Notes: a model not told the origin generated them from the sequence alone. A DNA stretch of 64,000 nucleotides from Hwanghaeella sp. (GCA_028282025.1 JANQIT010000074.1:1-64000), one strand, 5' to 3'. Positions 36,520 to 45,686 are shown, numbered from the stretch's first letter. Translations and numbers: made by a program.

Positions 36520-37893
36520 TTATGGCCAGATCGGCGGATGCGTTCCCAGCGGAACCGCCGGTTGCGCCCATCGCGCCGGTGTCTCGGATAGAATCGCGGC
36601 ATGACTGGTATGGGTCAATGTCCCAAATCCCGACTGGGCCTCTGTAAGGAATGACGCTGTTTCCCCGTCCGACGGCTCCGGACAGATAGGCCCTTCGGGA
36701 ACCCGTCCCAATCCGTCCAGCCAGCGCGCGGTCGACGCCAGCGCAACGCGGACATGCCAACTGCCGCCTTCCTGCGCCCGCCGCATCAGTCCCGCCATCG
36801 CCCCCAGCGCGATAAAGTAGCCGGACGCATGGTCGAGCGCCTGACACGGCATCGGCTTCGGCCCCTCGACACCGGCGGCCGCGGCCTCCATGTGGTTCAT
36901 GCCCGTGGCGGTCTGGACCAGGGAATCGAAACCGCGCTTGTCCGCCCAGGGGCCCTTGTGACCATAGGCGGACAGGGAGACATAGACGATCCCCGGCCGG
37001 ACCTCCGCGGCCCGCTCCGGCGAAAACCCCCGTGCGGCGATACCGCCCGGCCGGTACCCTTGGATGAAGACATCGGCGTCGCCCAGCAGTCGTTCCAATC
37101 CGGCGCGCCCGGCATCGCTTTCCAAATCCAAATGGGTGGAAAGTTTACCGCGGCCCGTTTCCATCACCAGAACGGGAATACTGGGTAGATAGGGCGATGC
37201 GACCCGCATCACCGTCGCCCCATGGGCCGCCAAGGCCCGGCCGCCCGTGGGTCCCGCGATAATCCGGGTCAGATCCAGAACGCGCACACCGCTCAAAGGG
37301 CGGTCCCCCGGCCCAAAGCCTTGCGCGGGCGCTTCACCGATCCGTTCGATCAGGATCGGTGGGATGTCCGCCTGAGGGTGCGCCAGCCACTCTTCCCGGC
37401 TGCGCATCAGCGCGACCACCAGACCCTGGCTGGACGCTTCCTCCTCGAAATCCGCGCCGCTCCAATCTTGCAGCGCGTCGGCAACGGCCTTCCGGTCGTT
37501 GTCGCAGCCCAGGATGCGCAGAACGCCGTCGCGGTGATGGTCGAAATTGGTGTGCAGACGCACCCAGCGTCCGTCGCCGCATCGATAGGTCCCGGCGATG
37601 GCATCCCAAAGCTCCGGCGCTTCGCCGCCATTCACCCGAAGCAGACGCTCGCTGCGGAATTCCGCTGCGGCATGGCGCATATCGACGGATACAATCTGTT
37701 CGGCACCGGTGCGGAGACGGTGCAGTTCGGCAGCCGCCAGACCGGTTGCGGCAATAGAGGCCTGGGCCGCCTCCCCAACCTTATAGACCGACGGGAGAAC
37801 CGGATCCGCTCCTGTAAGACTAAGCGCGGAGAGAGCTTCTCCCCTCAATTCGAGGAGAGACCAAAGATCGCCGACGGCACCCAAGTCAGTCAT
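36520..37893 (-). CDS. CaiB/BaiF-family CoA-transferase
   Basis: 457 residues from ATG 37893, preceded by AAGGCGGT. The frame upstream runs through the autotransporter gene and is not coding. Family III CoA-transferase motifs are clear: LSGVRVLDLTRIIAGPTGGR, LGDADVFIQGYRPG and the catalytic-Asp region RGFDSLVQTATGMNH. An N-terminal section of about 200 residues precedes the first motif, a layout seen in two-part members of the family. The acyl substrate is unknown. It follows the autotransporter gene by 80 bp. Confidence 0.85.
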   Translation of the reverse strand: MTDLGAVGDLWSLLELRGEALSALSLTGADPVLPSVYKVGEAAQASIAATGLAAAELHRLRTGAEQIVSVDMRHAAAEFRSERLLRVNGGEAPELWDAIAGTYRCGDGRWVRLHTNFDHHRDGVLRILGCDNDRKAVADALQDWSGADFEEEASSQGLVVALMRSREEWLAHPQADIPPILIERIGEAPAQGFGPGDRPLSGVRVLDLTRIIAGPTGGRALAAHGATVMRVASPYLPSIPVLVMETGRGKLSTHLDLESDAGRAGLERLLGDADVFIQGYRPGGIAARGFSPERAAEVRPGIVYVSLSAYGHKGPWADKRGFDSLVQTATGMNHMEAAAAGVEGPKPMPCQALDHASGYFIALGAMAGLMRRAQEGGSWHVRVALASTARWLDGLGRVPEGPICPEPSDGETASFLTEAQSGFGTLTHTSHAAILSETPARWAQPAVPLGTHPPIWP

Positions 37894-37973
37894 ACCGCCT
37901 TGTACCGGCCCACCTTGGCCCCCGGCAAGGAAAAGCAATCTTTCCGTCTGGGCCGTCCAGGCGGGACGGGTGA

Positions 37974-39992
37974 TTAGTACCGGTAGCGCAGCGTGCCTTG
38001 GACACGCCCGTCCATGCCCGCCCCGGCATCCGGATCGCGGGCTCGGAGCCCGTCCAGGATCAGGCTCATGTCCAGCCGGCCGATGTCGTCGCTGTAGCCC
38101 AGGCCCAGGCCCGCCTCCACCTGAGCCGCCGACATGCCGAAGGAGAGGCGCGGTGTGAAGGTGCCCACGATATCCTGCAAGGCCATCCCCTTCACGACAT
38201 TGCCGCGCAGGTTCCATTGTTCGTAATCGTCGCGCCCGACCAGGCTGGTCGCCTCCAGCGAGGCCGTCATGCCCAGGCTTCGCGACGTCCAAGTCGCCCC
38301 GCCGCCGACCTCCGCCGCCACCGGATCGTTGTTCGTCAGGTCCTGGAATTCGAACGTACCCTGCGCCGTCACGAAGGGCGTCAGCAGATTGTTGGGGTTA
38401 AGGGTCAGCGCATAGGCCGCCTCCGCCCCCGTGCGGACCAGACTGGTGTTGGATGTGACGAACTCGGTAAAGGCACCCTGGCTGTCCGTAAAGGAATCCA
38501 CCCGGCGGCGGGACCGCACATAGCCGACCGAACCCGCCACGGTGATTTTATCCAGACGATAGGTCCCCTTCGCCCCGACGCTGAGATAGAGCGTATGGGC
38601 GTTGGGGTTGGACTCCGCGACCGTGGTACTGCGGTTCTGGGACTGGTCGATGCGGCTATAGGTATAGCCGGCGCTGGCGTTCAGCACCAACCAGTCAAAC
38701 GGTGTGTAAACGAAGTACGGGGCCAACGTATAGCCGTCCTCGTCATACCGCCCGTCGTTAAAATCCGTATCCAGGGCGACCGAGGAATAACCCGCGCTGA
38801 CGCCGGCCAGCAGGTCGGTCCGGAACCAATGGTCGATCCCCCCCGACACAGTCAGGATATCGCCGTCGAACCGCTGGTCGTCGCCGGGCAGATTGCGTTC
38901 GTTGGTGAGGCTGGAATAGCCGCCGTATAGCCAGACGTTGGTATCGGTATCGGCTCGCTCCAAGCGCTGGGGCGGGCCCGGCTCCGGGCGGTCGGATTGG
39001 TTTTCCGTCTGGTTGAGTCGCCGGTCCGCGCCCAGGAACGTGTCCAGCGTGTCGCCCTTGGCGGAATCGAAATTCAGCTTGGGCAGCAGGAAGCGCGCCG
39101 CCTCCCGCGTCGTGTTCGCGCCCACCATGTTGCGGCGGGGGGCCTTCTCATCCTCCCGGAGAAAGGCCGAGAGTAGCCTCTCGGAGAACGGATCGTCCCG
39201 CGATACCGCCACCCTCGGCGCGGCGCTGGCCGGTTGCTCAGGCTCCCCAAAGTTCTCAGATCCCGATGGACCGCCGGGAGTCGGCTCAGGCACTCCAGCG
39301 CCGTCCCCTGCGCCTGCGCCGGCCCCTGCACCCACGACGCCGCCGCCGGTCAACAGGTCCACATGCCGCTGAATGTTCTGGGTCGTGAAGCGAGTCTGCG
39401 TCTTGGCTACCGTCGCCGTTAGGACCGGCGCGGCGGAGGAAGGCGTACCCGCGACCGGCGCGGCATCGATCTCCGTCAGGCTGGCGAAGGCGGCGGTGAC
39501 CGTCGCGGAACCGGTACCATCGGCGGTCGCGGTGAACCTGACCTGATTCAACTCGCCCGTGACCGAGTTGACGTTACCGAGGGTCACTGTGCCGCTAAAC
39601 GGGTTGCCCCCTGACGGGAACGCCTGACAGCTCGCCGTCGACGCCGACGTGCCCGGCATGTCGCAGGTTTCGAGAGCGGCAGCACTCGCACTTGTCCCGT
39701 CCCCGACAAAACCCAGAAGTTCGTCGGCATCGGATGAGAAGGTGATCACGTTCGCGGCATTCGAACCTGCGGCCAGGATTTGTCCTGAACCCAGAACCGA
39801 AACTGTACAGACCCTTGTATCCGGATTGAAAACCACAGCGATATTTAAGATTGCATCCGTCGTTGCCGGCAAGCCGGAACAGGCGATCTGCTGCGCAACG
39901 GCTGTTTTCGGTGTGAAAACGGTCCCCAAAAACGCAAGTGAAACTACAAAGAACGCAAAGACCGACGCAAAGATGCGCGTACCCCGTACCAT
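37974..39992 (-). CDS. Autotransporter with C-terminal beta-barrel
   Basis: Surface or secreted type V protein. ATG 39992 is preferred (672 residues). GTG 40013 is also in frame. The signal peptide ends near TAVAQQ. The passenger is short (about 30-330), with an Ala/Thr/Ser-rich beta part containing four Cys, then a Gly/Ala/Pro-rich linker (GAGAGAGAGDGAG). The C-terminal 310 residues form the barrel (WLYGGYSSLTNER through to the terminal LRYRY). The passenger resembles no enzyme I recognise. Its upstream region is very AT-rich, in contrast to the coding sequence. Confidence 0.85.
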   Translation of the reverse strand: MVRGTRIFASVFAFFVVSLAFLGTVFTPKTAVAQQIACSGLPATTDAILNIAVVFNPDTRVCTVSVLGSGQILAAGSNAANVITFSSDADELLGFVGDGTSASAAALETCDMPGTSASTASCQAFPSGGNPFSGTVTLGNVNSVTGELNQVRFTATADGTGSATVTAAFASLTEIDAAPVAGTPSSAAPVLTATVAKTQTRFTTQNIQRHVDLLTGGGVVGAGAGAGAGDGAGVPEPTPGGPSGSENFGEPEQPASAAPRVAVSRDDPFSERLLSAFLREDEKAPRRNMVGANTTREAARFLLPKLNFDSAKGDTLDTFLGADRRLNQTENQSDRPEPGPPQRLERADTDTNVWLYGGYSSLTNERNLPGDDQRFDGDILTVSGGIDHWFRTDLLAGVSAGYSSVALDTDFNDGRYDEDGYTLAPYFVYTPFDWLVLNASAGYTYSRIDQSQNRSTTVAESNPNAHTLYLSVGAKGTYRLDKITVAGSVGYVRSRRRVDSFTDSQGAFTEFVTSNTSLVRTGAEAAYALTLNPNNLLTPFVTAQGTFEFQDLTNNDPVAAEVGGGATWTSRSLGMTASLEATSLVGRDDYEQWNLRGNVVKGMALQDIVGTFTPRLSFGMSAAQVEAGLGLGYSDDIGRLDMSLILDGLRARDPDAGAGMDGRVQGTLRYRY

Positions 39993-40013
39993 CCTCAGAA
40001 ACCCTCTCACCAC

Positions 40014-40489
40014 TCAAGACCGGACAAATCGAAACAGCCGGCATCCAAAGACTTACTGCCCCACTTTCTTCAATCAAAACGAGATTATCTCACTCTGCAT
40101 AACGGAGCTGAAGCACCATCCAGAAGTCGGCATGAAGCACGTGGGGAAAAAGAACCTATCTTAGATATATTGCAGTTTAAACGTAAAAAATCCTTTAAAA
40201 TCAATAATTTATATTACTATATTTTTATATTAAAAATCCTGCGAAACCTGCACACGCGATCTTCCGGGCCTGACGCCGGTGACCTGCCCAAAGTCAGGGC
40301 CCAGAGATTATTCTATTATAGATAGTGATTGAGTTTCGAAGCTGCCTGGACTCCGGATATCGCGTGCGTCGTCCGAACCGGCGCATACCAGCGTATGCAC
40401 AACCCGCGTCACGCAGAAACGGCGTTCAGTTTATCAAGATTGAAGGGACCCGGGCCCCGTACAGGGCGAGAAGACCTTGCAAAAAGGCT
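40014..40489. other. AT-rich region between autotransporter and integrated element
   Basis: About 480 bp without a supported gene. The stretch 40160-40245 is strongly AT-rich and includes TTTTTATATTAAAA (40222-40235), also found upstream of the gene at 59683. It probably carries the autotransporter promoter. Short frames near 40325-40592 have GTG or TTG starts and cross the attachment site, so I do not call them. Confidence 0.5.
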
Positions 40490-40506
40490 TGGTGCGGTCG
40501 AGAAGA
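40490..40506. repeat. Left attachment site (17 bp)
   Basis: TGGTGCGGTCGAGAAGA, identical to the last 17 bp of tRNA-Leu at 55279-55295. After this core the two sequences diverge. No other part of a tRNA is found here, so this is the displaced copy at the distal end. Confidence 0.92.
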
Positions 40507-40568
40507 GACGGACGATGACTCGACACACAGCCCATAAGATACTGAATTTAATCAAATTATTCCACGAA

Positions 40569-40581
40569 ATCTATAACACAA
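40569..40581 (+). repeat. Putative integrase arm-type site, left end
   Basis: ATCTATAACACAA, identical to 55215-55227 at the other end of the element and partly inverted at 55232-55242. It starts 63 bp inside the left core. Arm-type sites of tyrosine integrases are short repeats of this sort near both ends. Confidence 0.6.
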
Positions 40582-40590
40582 ATAATTCAT

Positions 40591-40625
40591 AACATTAGTG
40601 TATAGCAAAAACCAACACTAATGTT
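40591..40625. repeat. Perfect 11 bp inverted repeat at left end of element
   Basis: AACATTAGTGT (40591-40601) and ACACTAATGTT (40615-40625), 13 bp apart. AT-rich, about 95 bp upstream of the first gene. It could be an operator, an excision-factor site or a terminator stem. The sequence does not decide. Confidence 0.6.
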
Positions 40626-40719
40626 GAAACCGAAACGCTCGAATCCCGCTATATGATCTTGAGTCTCTTAAAACAGCGAAAACTGAAACACCGAAGCCAT
40701 CTAAATAGAGGTAATATTG

Positions 40720-41679
40720 ATGGTCGCCGACCTCTCAGAATGCCCGATTTGTGGGTCCAAACTGACGACTCCGTCATCGACAATCGGGATGCTCGATGCG
40801 TATCGCTACGACTGTCCAAACTGCGGGCCTTACGAGCTTACAGGAACCGCAGATCATCTGATAGTACCATCGTTGGCCGGCGCACCAGCAAAACGGCCTA
40901 TTGTCTCACACCATGTTCGGAGGTGGTCTACCGGGTCGGAAGTGCCAAGGTTGGATTGGGATCAGTGCAAAAATTTGCTCGAACGCGGGGAACTGCCGAC
41001 AGTTCATGAGCAGTCCGAGAACCTTATTCGATTCATTGGTGATTCAACGACTGACCCAGGGAAGGGCCACACGTTTAAAGCTTCGAGTGCTCTTGCAACC
41101 GTTGGAGCGCTATCGCCAGAGTCAATTGCGTTTTGCTTGAGCGGCCTTGCAGAAGAAGACTTAGTCAAAGTCAGATCAAGGACACTCGATGGCGAGTCTA
41201 CAGTAGTTCTAACGTTTCACGGCTGGGGTCGATATGAAGAACTTCGCCGTGGTAAAACGTCGGGCACAAAGGCATTCATGGCGATGGCCTTTGGCGATGG
41301 AGTTCTAAATAGCCTGCTCAATGACCATTTCAGGTCGGCGGTGGCGCAAACTGGGTTCCATCTCACAAGGCTTGATGACGCCCCGAAGGCAGGGAACATC
41401 GACAATCGAATGCTGGCAGAAATCCGCTCATCACGCTTTCTAATCGCCGACCTTACCCACGATAATTCGGGGGCATACTGGGAGGCTGGCTTTGCGGAGG
41501 GACTGGGCAAACCCGTTATCTACACCTGCTCAAATGAAGTTTTCAGCGATAAAGGGACGCATTTTGACACGAACCACCATCAAACTGTTCTGTGGGATGC
41601 CGCTAGCCCTGAAGCTGCGTGCGACTTGCTTAAGGCCACGATCCGGAACACGTTCCCAGATGCCAAACAGGAGGACTAA
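40720..41679 (+). CDS. Zinc-ribbon protein with nucleoside 2-deoxyribosyltransferase-like domain
   Basis: 319 residues from ATG 40720, with GAGG about 8 bases upstream. An N-terminal zinc ribbon has CPIC (Cys8, Cys11) and CPNC (Cys32, Cys35). A middle helical part follows (about 90-175). The C-terminal domain (about 185-310) has the deoxyribosyltransferase/TIR-like fold pattern: AFMAMAFGDG, SRFLIADLTHDNSGAYWEAG and AEGLGKPVIYTCS. Glu255 matches the catalytic Glu position of these glycosyl-bond-cleaving enzymes. Related domains cleave NAD or nucleotides in antiphage defence. That role here is inference, supported by the mobile setting. Confidence 0.75.
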   Translation: MVADLSECPICGSKLTTPSSTIGMLDAYRYDCPNCGPYELTGTADHLIVPSLAGAPAKRPIVSHHVRRWSTGSEVPRLDWDQCKNLLERGELPTVHEQSENLIRFIGDSTTDPGKGHTFKASSALATVGALSPESIAFCLSGLAEEDLVKVRSRTLDGESTVVLTFHGWGRYEELRRGKTSGTKAFMAMAFGDGVLNSLLNDHFRSAVAQTGFHLTRLDDAPKAGNIDNRMLAEIRSSRFLIADLTHDNSGAYWEAGFAEGLGKPVIYTCSNEVFSDKGTHFDTNHHQTVLWDAASPEAACDLLKATIRNTFPDAKQED

Positions 41680-41724
41680 AAAAATCAGACCAGAGCAGAG
41701 TTGCCCCTACTCCGGCCCATTGCA

Positions 41725-41889
41725 CTACGCCTTATCCGCTAGGCGGACACGACGCTTTATAGGACGTCTCTCAATGCGCCCGCCCCCGGCAGTGCGATAG
41801 ACAATCCGCCCTGAGTCGTATTCCTCGTCGTCGCGTTTACCACCGCCGCCTTGGAGCGCCTCAAACCTCTTCTGGTCAAAACCAGCCAC
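41725..41889 (-). CDS. 54-residue basic protein downstream of terminase
   Basis: Small gene found by reading past the terminase stop. GTG 41889 follows GGAGG (the last codons of the terminase gene) at six bases, an excellent ribosome binding site. The product, beginning VAGFDQKRFEALQGGGGK, has an acidic centre and a strongly basic C-terminus (RIERRPIKRRVRL). It is likely translationally coupled to the terminase. The function is unknown. Small basic proteins near terminases may bind DNA, but nothing proves that here. Confidence 0.65.
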   Translation of the reverse strand: MAGFDQKRFEALQGGGGKRDDEEYDSGRIVYRTAGGGRIERRPIKRRVRLADKA

Positions 41890-41891
41890 AC

Positions 41892-44186
41892 CTAACCTCC
41901 TAATTTCTCTGCAATTCGATCTTGGAAACTGTCAAACGTCATCCCGTGTCGAACGTGATGACCACCTTGTTCGTATTGTGCGAGTTGTGCCTTTAACTGC
42001 TCAATGAGCAGCGCAAGGTCCGACGAAGGAAGCCCCATAGCGACTTCATCGGCATGGGTCTCTATCACCGCGTTCAAGCGCTCCCTTAGCTCCTCAGCGT
42101 TCTCATCTTGAGCCGCCCAGGCGTCCAACATGTCGTCTGGAACCGCGCACATACGGATTGGGAGCTTTCGAAGCCGCTCAGCGCTGAAGCGAGCACTTGC
42201 AATGTAGGCTGCTGGATCTGCGCACAGGATGTCCTTGAACGCGGCTACGGCGTAGCTGAGAGCGTCTACAATGTCGTCGTGCTTGAGCCGCCGCCCATCG
42301 TAATTGATGCCAGTAAGTTGGTTTACAAATTCGATACCGCTATCTGGTGACGTTAGCACCGCCTTGCAAACAAACACTCGTTTCGAGGCGAAGGCCGGAA
42401 CCAATGTCCCAATGATACGCGCACCTTTCTTTTGCTTCCCGGTTGTGACCGGCTCCACATTGAGTGGATAGCCCCTAGCCGCCAGTTCACGCGACAACTG
42501 GCTCGCAAACAGACCATCACGCTCTTGTTCCACATAAACACAGTTCGCCCTGTGCAAAGCGATCAAACGTGCGCACTCCTGGATAGATGACTGAACGGTT
42601 TCGGTTCTGACCCCAACAGCCTGTCTAACGATGACAGCGCCCCCGCCGGTCGATGATGCTATTGCCAGCCCAATCGCGTCACCTTTACCAACAAGCCCAC
42701 CCGCAGGGTCAACAGCCGCTACTGTCAAAGTGTAGGGACTCGAGTCACTTGAAACCTCAGACACGCCCCTCCAGTTGTCGTCTTTGGCGGCATTTCCCTT
42801 AGAAAGCCCAGAGATCACTCCACCCCCACCTCTCAGCACAATCGGTGCTGTCGGTAACAGCGGATCGAGATCGACCACACTTAGTGACGATATCCTGATG
42901 GGCCGCTCATCGGTCGCGGCTTGGGACAGATCAATGCGCCAGTGCAGGGCGAAGAGCCGCGCGGACATATTTCGCTTTCTTCCAGCAATATCGTCTGCGC
43001 TAAACCGATCCGGCCAACGGCTATGGAACACCTCCTGGCCGTTAAGAACGTCGGACTGGAAAAGACATGCTCTATGCACGTCCCACTCCCCCGACTCCAC
43101 AAGGCGTCCATACAGAGACATTTGGGACTGGGGTGTGCCCAAAACGATGATGCGGCTTTGCGGTCCAGGAACGATGACATTGTGAGCCTCAGAAATTTGG
43201 TCCGACAGCTTGTCGATTGCCTCAGCGCTGTCATGCTTTGGGGTCTCCACATCGTCCAGGATGATTAGGCGTGCACGCTTACCTGTGATCTGTCCGGTGA
43301 TACCGATTGATCGGAAACTCACAGACATCCCAAGTTGCCCGGTCGCGGGCCCAACGACGAATTGGGACATGTTGTCTGGGCTGTCGTCTGCAGGTGTCAG
43401 CTCACCAAGAACGGGGGAACGCTCAATGAGATCTCGAACCATACGGAGCATATCGCGCGCATGGCTTTCACCTTGTGACACTACGAGAATCGTCTCGTTC
43501 TCTGGGTCCCGCCACAACCGCCAGAGTGCGTAGAAGGCTGTGAAGGTGGACTTTGCAGAGCCCCTTGAGGCCAAGACGAGAATGTTGCGGCACTCGGACA
43601 TTAGCCCACTCACGATGTCATCATGGATCGGCCCAGGATCACACCAGCCGGTAACCAAGGGTCTCACCACCGCTCGGACGAAAACCCAGAAAGCTATCGT
43701 CTCATCACTCATTCGGCCAAAGCCAGCGGGATCAGTCTTCAGCCGCGTTGCGGCTTTGATTGCCGTCAGTAGTTCGTCCTGACGCACTAGATCTGGCCGC
43801 TTGGAGCCAATCAGCTCTGTTAGCTCGGCCACTGAACCCGACACCTCTTCAATGAAGCGCTCTATGTTCGATTCCGGTTTTGCTGTATACGTAGATACCG
43901 AGGCAGGGACTCCGACACTTGTCGACCACTTTTTGTTTTCACGTCCGATAGCCTCGCCGTTTGGAGCGGTCGCTGATTTTCTTCCCTGACACTGGCGACA
44001 CGTCGTGTGCCACCCAGTCTCCGAAGACTTCAACAGCGCAAAATTTTCGTGCCCCAAAGATTTAGTCGATCCGCAAGAAACGCACTTGAAGGGCTGACCT
44101 AGGTGAGCTTCGGCAACTGGCCCCGGAACGAGGGCTCTGGACTTTCTCTGTGTGCCTTTGAATTGGCCTTTTGTTTCTTTCGTCAT
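41892..44186 (-). CDS. T7-like terminase large subunit with N-terminal zinc-binding extension
   Basis: Packaging motor ATPase/nuclease of podovirus type, 764 residues. The ATPase domain has a Walker A-like ASRGSAKSTFTAFYALW (about 215) and Walker B LIILDDVETPKHD (about 315). The C-terminal RNase H-like nuclease has VAAVDPAGGLVGKGDA, VEQERDGLF and LKHDDIVDALSYAV with its acidic residues. Ahead of these is an unusual extension with CVSC and CRQC pairs (about 36-70) resembling a zinc ribbon or an HNH remnant. Typical T7-like subunits of about 580 residues lack it. The frame is intact. A phage gp14-like gene precedes it. Confidence 0.88.
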   Translation of the reverse strand: MTKETKGQFKGTQRKSRALVPGPVAEAHLGQPFKCVSCGSTKSLGHENFALLKSSETGWHTTCRQCQGRKSATAPNGEAIGRENKKWSTSVGVPASVSTYTAKPESNIERFIEEVSGSVAELTELIGSKRPDLVRQDELLTAIKAATRLKTDPAGFGRMSDETIAFWVFVRAVVRPLVTGWCDPGPIHDDIVSGLMSECRNILVLASRGSAKSTFTAFYALWRLWRDPENETILVVSQGESHARDMLRMVRDLIERSPVLGELTPADDSPDNMSQFVVGPATGQLGMSVSFRSIGITGQITGKRARLIILDDVETPKHDSAEAIDKLSDQISEAHNVIVPGPQSRIIVLGTPQSQMSLYGRLVESGEWDVHRACLFQSDVLNGQEVFHSRWPDRFSADDIAGRKRNMSARLFALHWRIDLSQAATDERPIRISSLSVVDLDPLLPTAPIVLRGGGGVISGLSKGNAAKDDNWRGVSEVSSDSSPYTLTVAAVDPAGGLVGKGDAIGLAIASSTGGGAVIVRQAVGVRTETVQSSIQECARLIALHRANCVYVEQERDGLFASQLSRELAARGYPLNVEPVTTGKQKKGARIIGTLVPAFASKRVFVCKAVLTSPDSGIEFVNQLTGINYDGRRLKHDDIVDALSYAVAAFKDILCADPAAYIASARFSAERLRKLPIRMCAVPDDMLDAWAAQDENAEELRERLNAVIETHADEVAMGLPSSDLALLIEQLKAQLAQYEQGGHHVRHGMTFDSFQDRIAEKLGG

Positions 44187-44246
44187 TTGTCTCCAAAATG
44201 AGAGAAGGGAGCCGCAGCCCCCTCATTCTCAACGTCCTGATCTTCC

Positions 44247-44786
44247 TCAGGTCTCTCTTTCTTTTTTGCTTATGTCGCGTAGGTCCTTGCCCAACTGTAA
44301 GCCGGAACCGATGGCGTTGAACAATGCCCCCCGGCTCGAGGCTCTGGACTGTTCCCGCAGCCCTTGGATTTGGGCCAAGGTTCCCAGCTGGGACGACTTC
44401 GACTGGGCTTGTATGCGTTGAACTTCGTTCTCCGCGTTCCGCTCAATCCGACTAATGTCTATTCCTTCATTGGCACCAACTTCGACCACGAACGGGGTGA
44501 GGTTAGCGATTCCCATCTCACCAGCAGCGGCCTGGATGGTGGCGAGCTCCTGGTTTGCTAAACGTTCGCGATCTGAGATTTGTTCGGTCTCAATTTCACG
44601 AACCTCTCGTTGGAGCCTTTGGTTCTCTTGAACAATGAAGGCATGGTTTTGGTTTGCAATAGCCGCCGACCGTTCTGCGGCCTTGGTCTGCTGACGTGCT
44701 TGGGCAAAGCCGTTCGCAGTGCTAGCCAATGCTGAACCAGCGGCCAGGACTTTTCCAAGTGTCAGAGCCTCAAGTCCTGTGCACAT
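44247..44786 (-). CDS. T7 gp14-like internal virion protein
   Basis: 179 residues. The N-terminal MCTGLEALTLGKVLAAGSALAS (Met-Cys start, then a hydrophobic helix), the long Gln/Glu/Arg-rich coiled coil and the patch TIQAAAGEMGIANLTPF followed by DISRIERNAENEV strongly recall gp14 of T7-like phages, an ejected internal core protein that forms part of the DNA-entry channel. The similarity is a judgement of pattern rather than an alignment. It lies between the 297-residue gene and the terminase. Confidence 0.65.
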   Translation of the reverse strand: MCTGLEALTLGKVLAAGSALASTANGFAQARQQTKAAERSAAIANQNHAFIVQENQRLQREVREIETEQISDRERLANQELATIQAAAGEMGIANLTPFVVEVGANEGIDISRIERNAENEVQRIQAQSKSSQLGTLAQIQGLREQSRASSRGALFNAIGSGLQLGKDLRDISKKERET

Positions 44787-44792
44787 ATAAAG

Positions 44793-45686
44793 TTACCTCC
44801 GAATTACTTGGGCATCACGATAGCGGGACGGGTTATTCCGCTTGAGTGTGTCCCATGCAGATTTTTCAACTTCGATCTTACGACCCTCAACCATAACCAA
44901 GACAGTGTGCGAGGAGCACTGGCCAGTTTCTCGACGGCCTCCTTCAAGCCCGGGCAGAGTTGCTGTTGAAGTCACATACTTTGCGGCCCAGCTCTCAAAC
45001 GTGCTCATCTGGCCTAGCCGGACCACCTCAATTCCAACGCTGTAGACTTTGTCGGAACCGTACTGCTGGTGAGCCCAGTGCCAGAAACCATCGAAGTCAG
45101 TCAGCCCAGCAGATTGCTGAAGGTGTTGGTTTATGGACTGCTCCACGTCGTGTACCACTGCTTGGGCCTGAGCGACGAACTCCGACTTGCCGATGCCGTG
45201 GGCATCTGCCAATTCGTCCACTCCTGACGGCAGTCGAGTCCGATCAAGTAGAAACTCAGACATAGCCTGTGTACCTGCTCCTTTGCCAAGTTCGTTGTCG
45301 ATAAAGGGGAGCCAGTTGCCCAACGCATCTGCTGTTTCAGAGGATACTTCTAGATCACCGCCCTGGGCTTCTTGGTTCGTGTCTGCTGTGTCGGCAGAAA
45401 AAGTCTCTTCGAGCAGCGTGTCCTCATAGAGGCCCTCAGTGTTCTTGCGTATGAACCCGCGATTGGCGGCAGCGTCGACGGTCATCTCAATGCCTTTGAC
45501 CGTAACAAGGTCGTCCGGCTGTGGAGCCCTACCACCCAAAGAGCTGCCATTTCGGCCAACTGCGGTAGACATAATCGGACCGCCGTTTTGAATGGAAGTG
45601 TGGCAGGGATCGAGCAAGTGACGTTCACCTCCCGACTCGTATCTGGAGACCCGGACTTCCGGCTCCGACGTTTCAAGCTCTGACAT
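44793..45686 (-). CDS. Unknown phage-associated protein
   Basis: 297 residues from ATG 45686, with AGGAGAAAAT directly upstream. A longer frame to 45746 would include this ribosome binding site. The N-terminal half is acidic and low in hydrophobics, and the C-terminal half (about 140-297) is more globular with aromatic patches such as DFDGFWHWAHQQYGSDKVYS. It ends only 6 bp before the gp14-like gene. Acidity and position would allow a scaffold-like role, but I do not recognise the family. Confidence 0.7.
   Translation of the reverse strand: MSELETSEPEVRVSRYESGGERHLLDPCHTSIQNGGPIMSTAVGRNGSSLGGRAPQPDDLVTVKGIEMTVDAAANRGFIRKNTEGLYEDTLLEETFSADTADTNQEAQGGDLEVSSETADALGNWLPFIDNELGKGAGTQAMSEFLLDRTRLPSGVDELADAHGIGKSEFVAQAQAVVHDVEQSINQHLQQSAGLTDFDGFWHWAHQQYGSDKVYSVGIEVVRLGQMSTFESWAAKYVTSTATLPGLEGGRRETGQCSSHTVLVMVEGRKIEVEKSAWDTLKRNNPSRYRDAQVIRR

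Noticed and set aside
34482-36647. 721-codon open frame on the plus strand
   Set aside because: Antisense to maeB, with a composition that mirrors it and no recognisable motif.
40325-40592. Short plus-strand frames across the left attachment site
   Set aside because: They start with GTG or TTG without ribosome binding sites, and have no family pattern.
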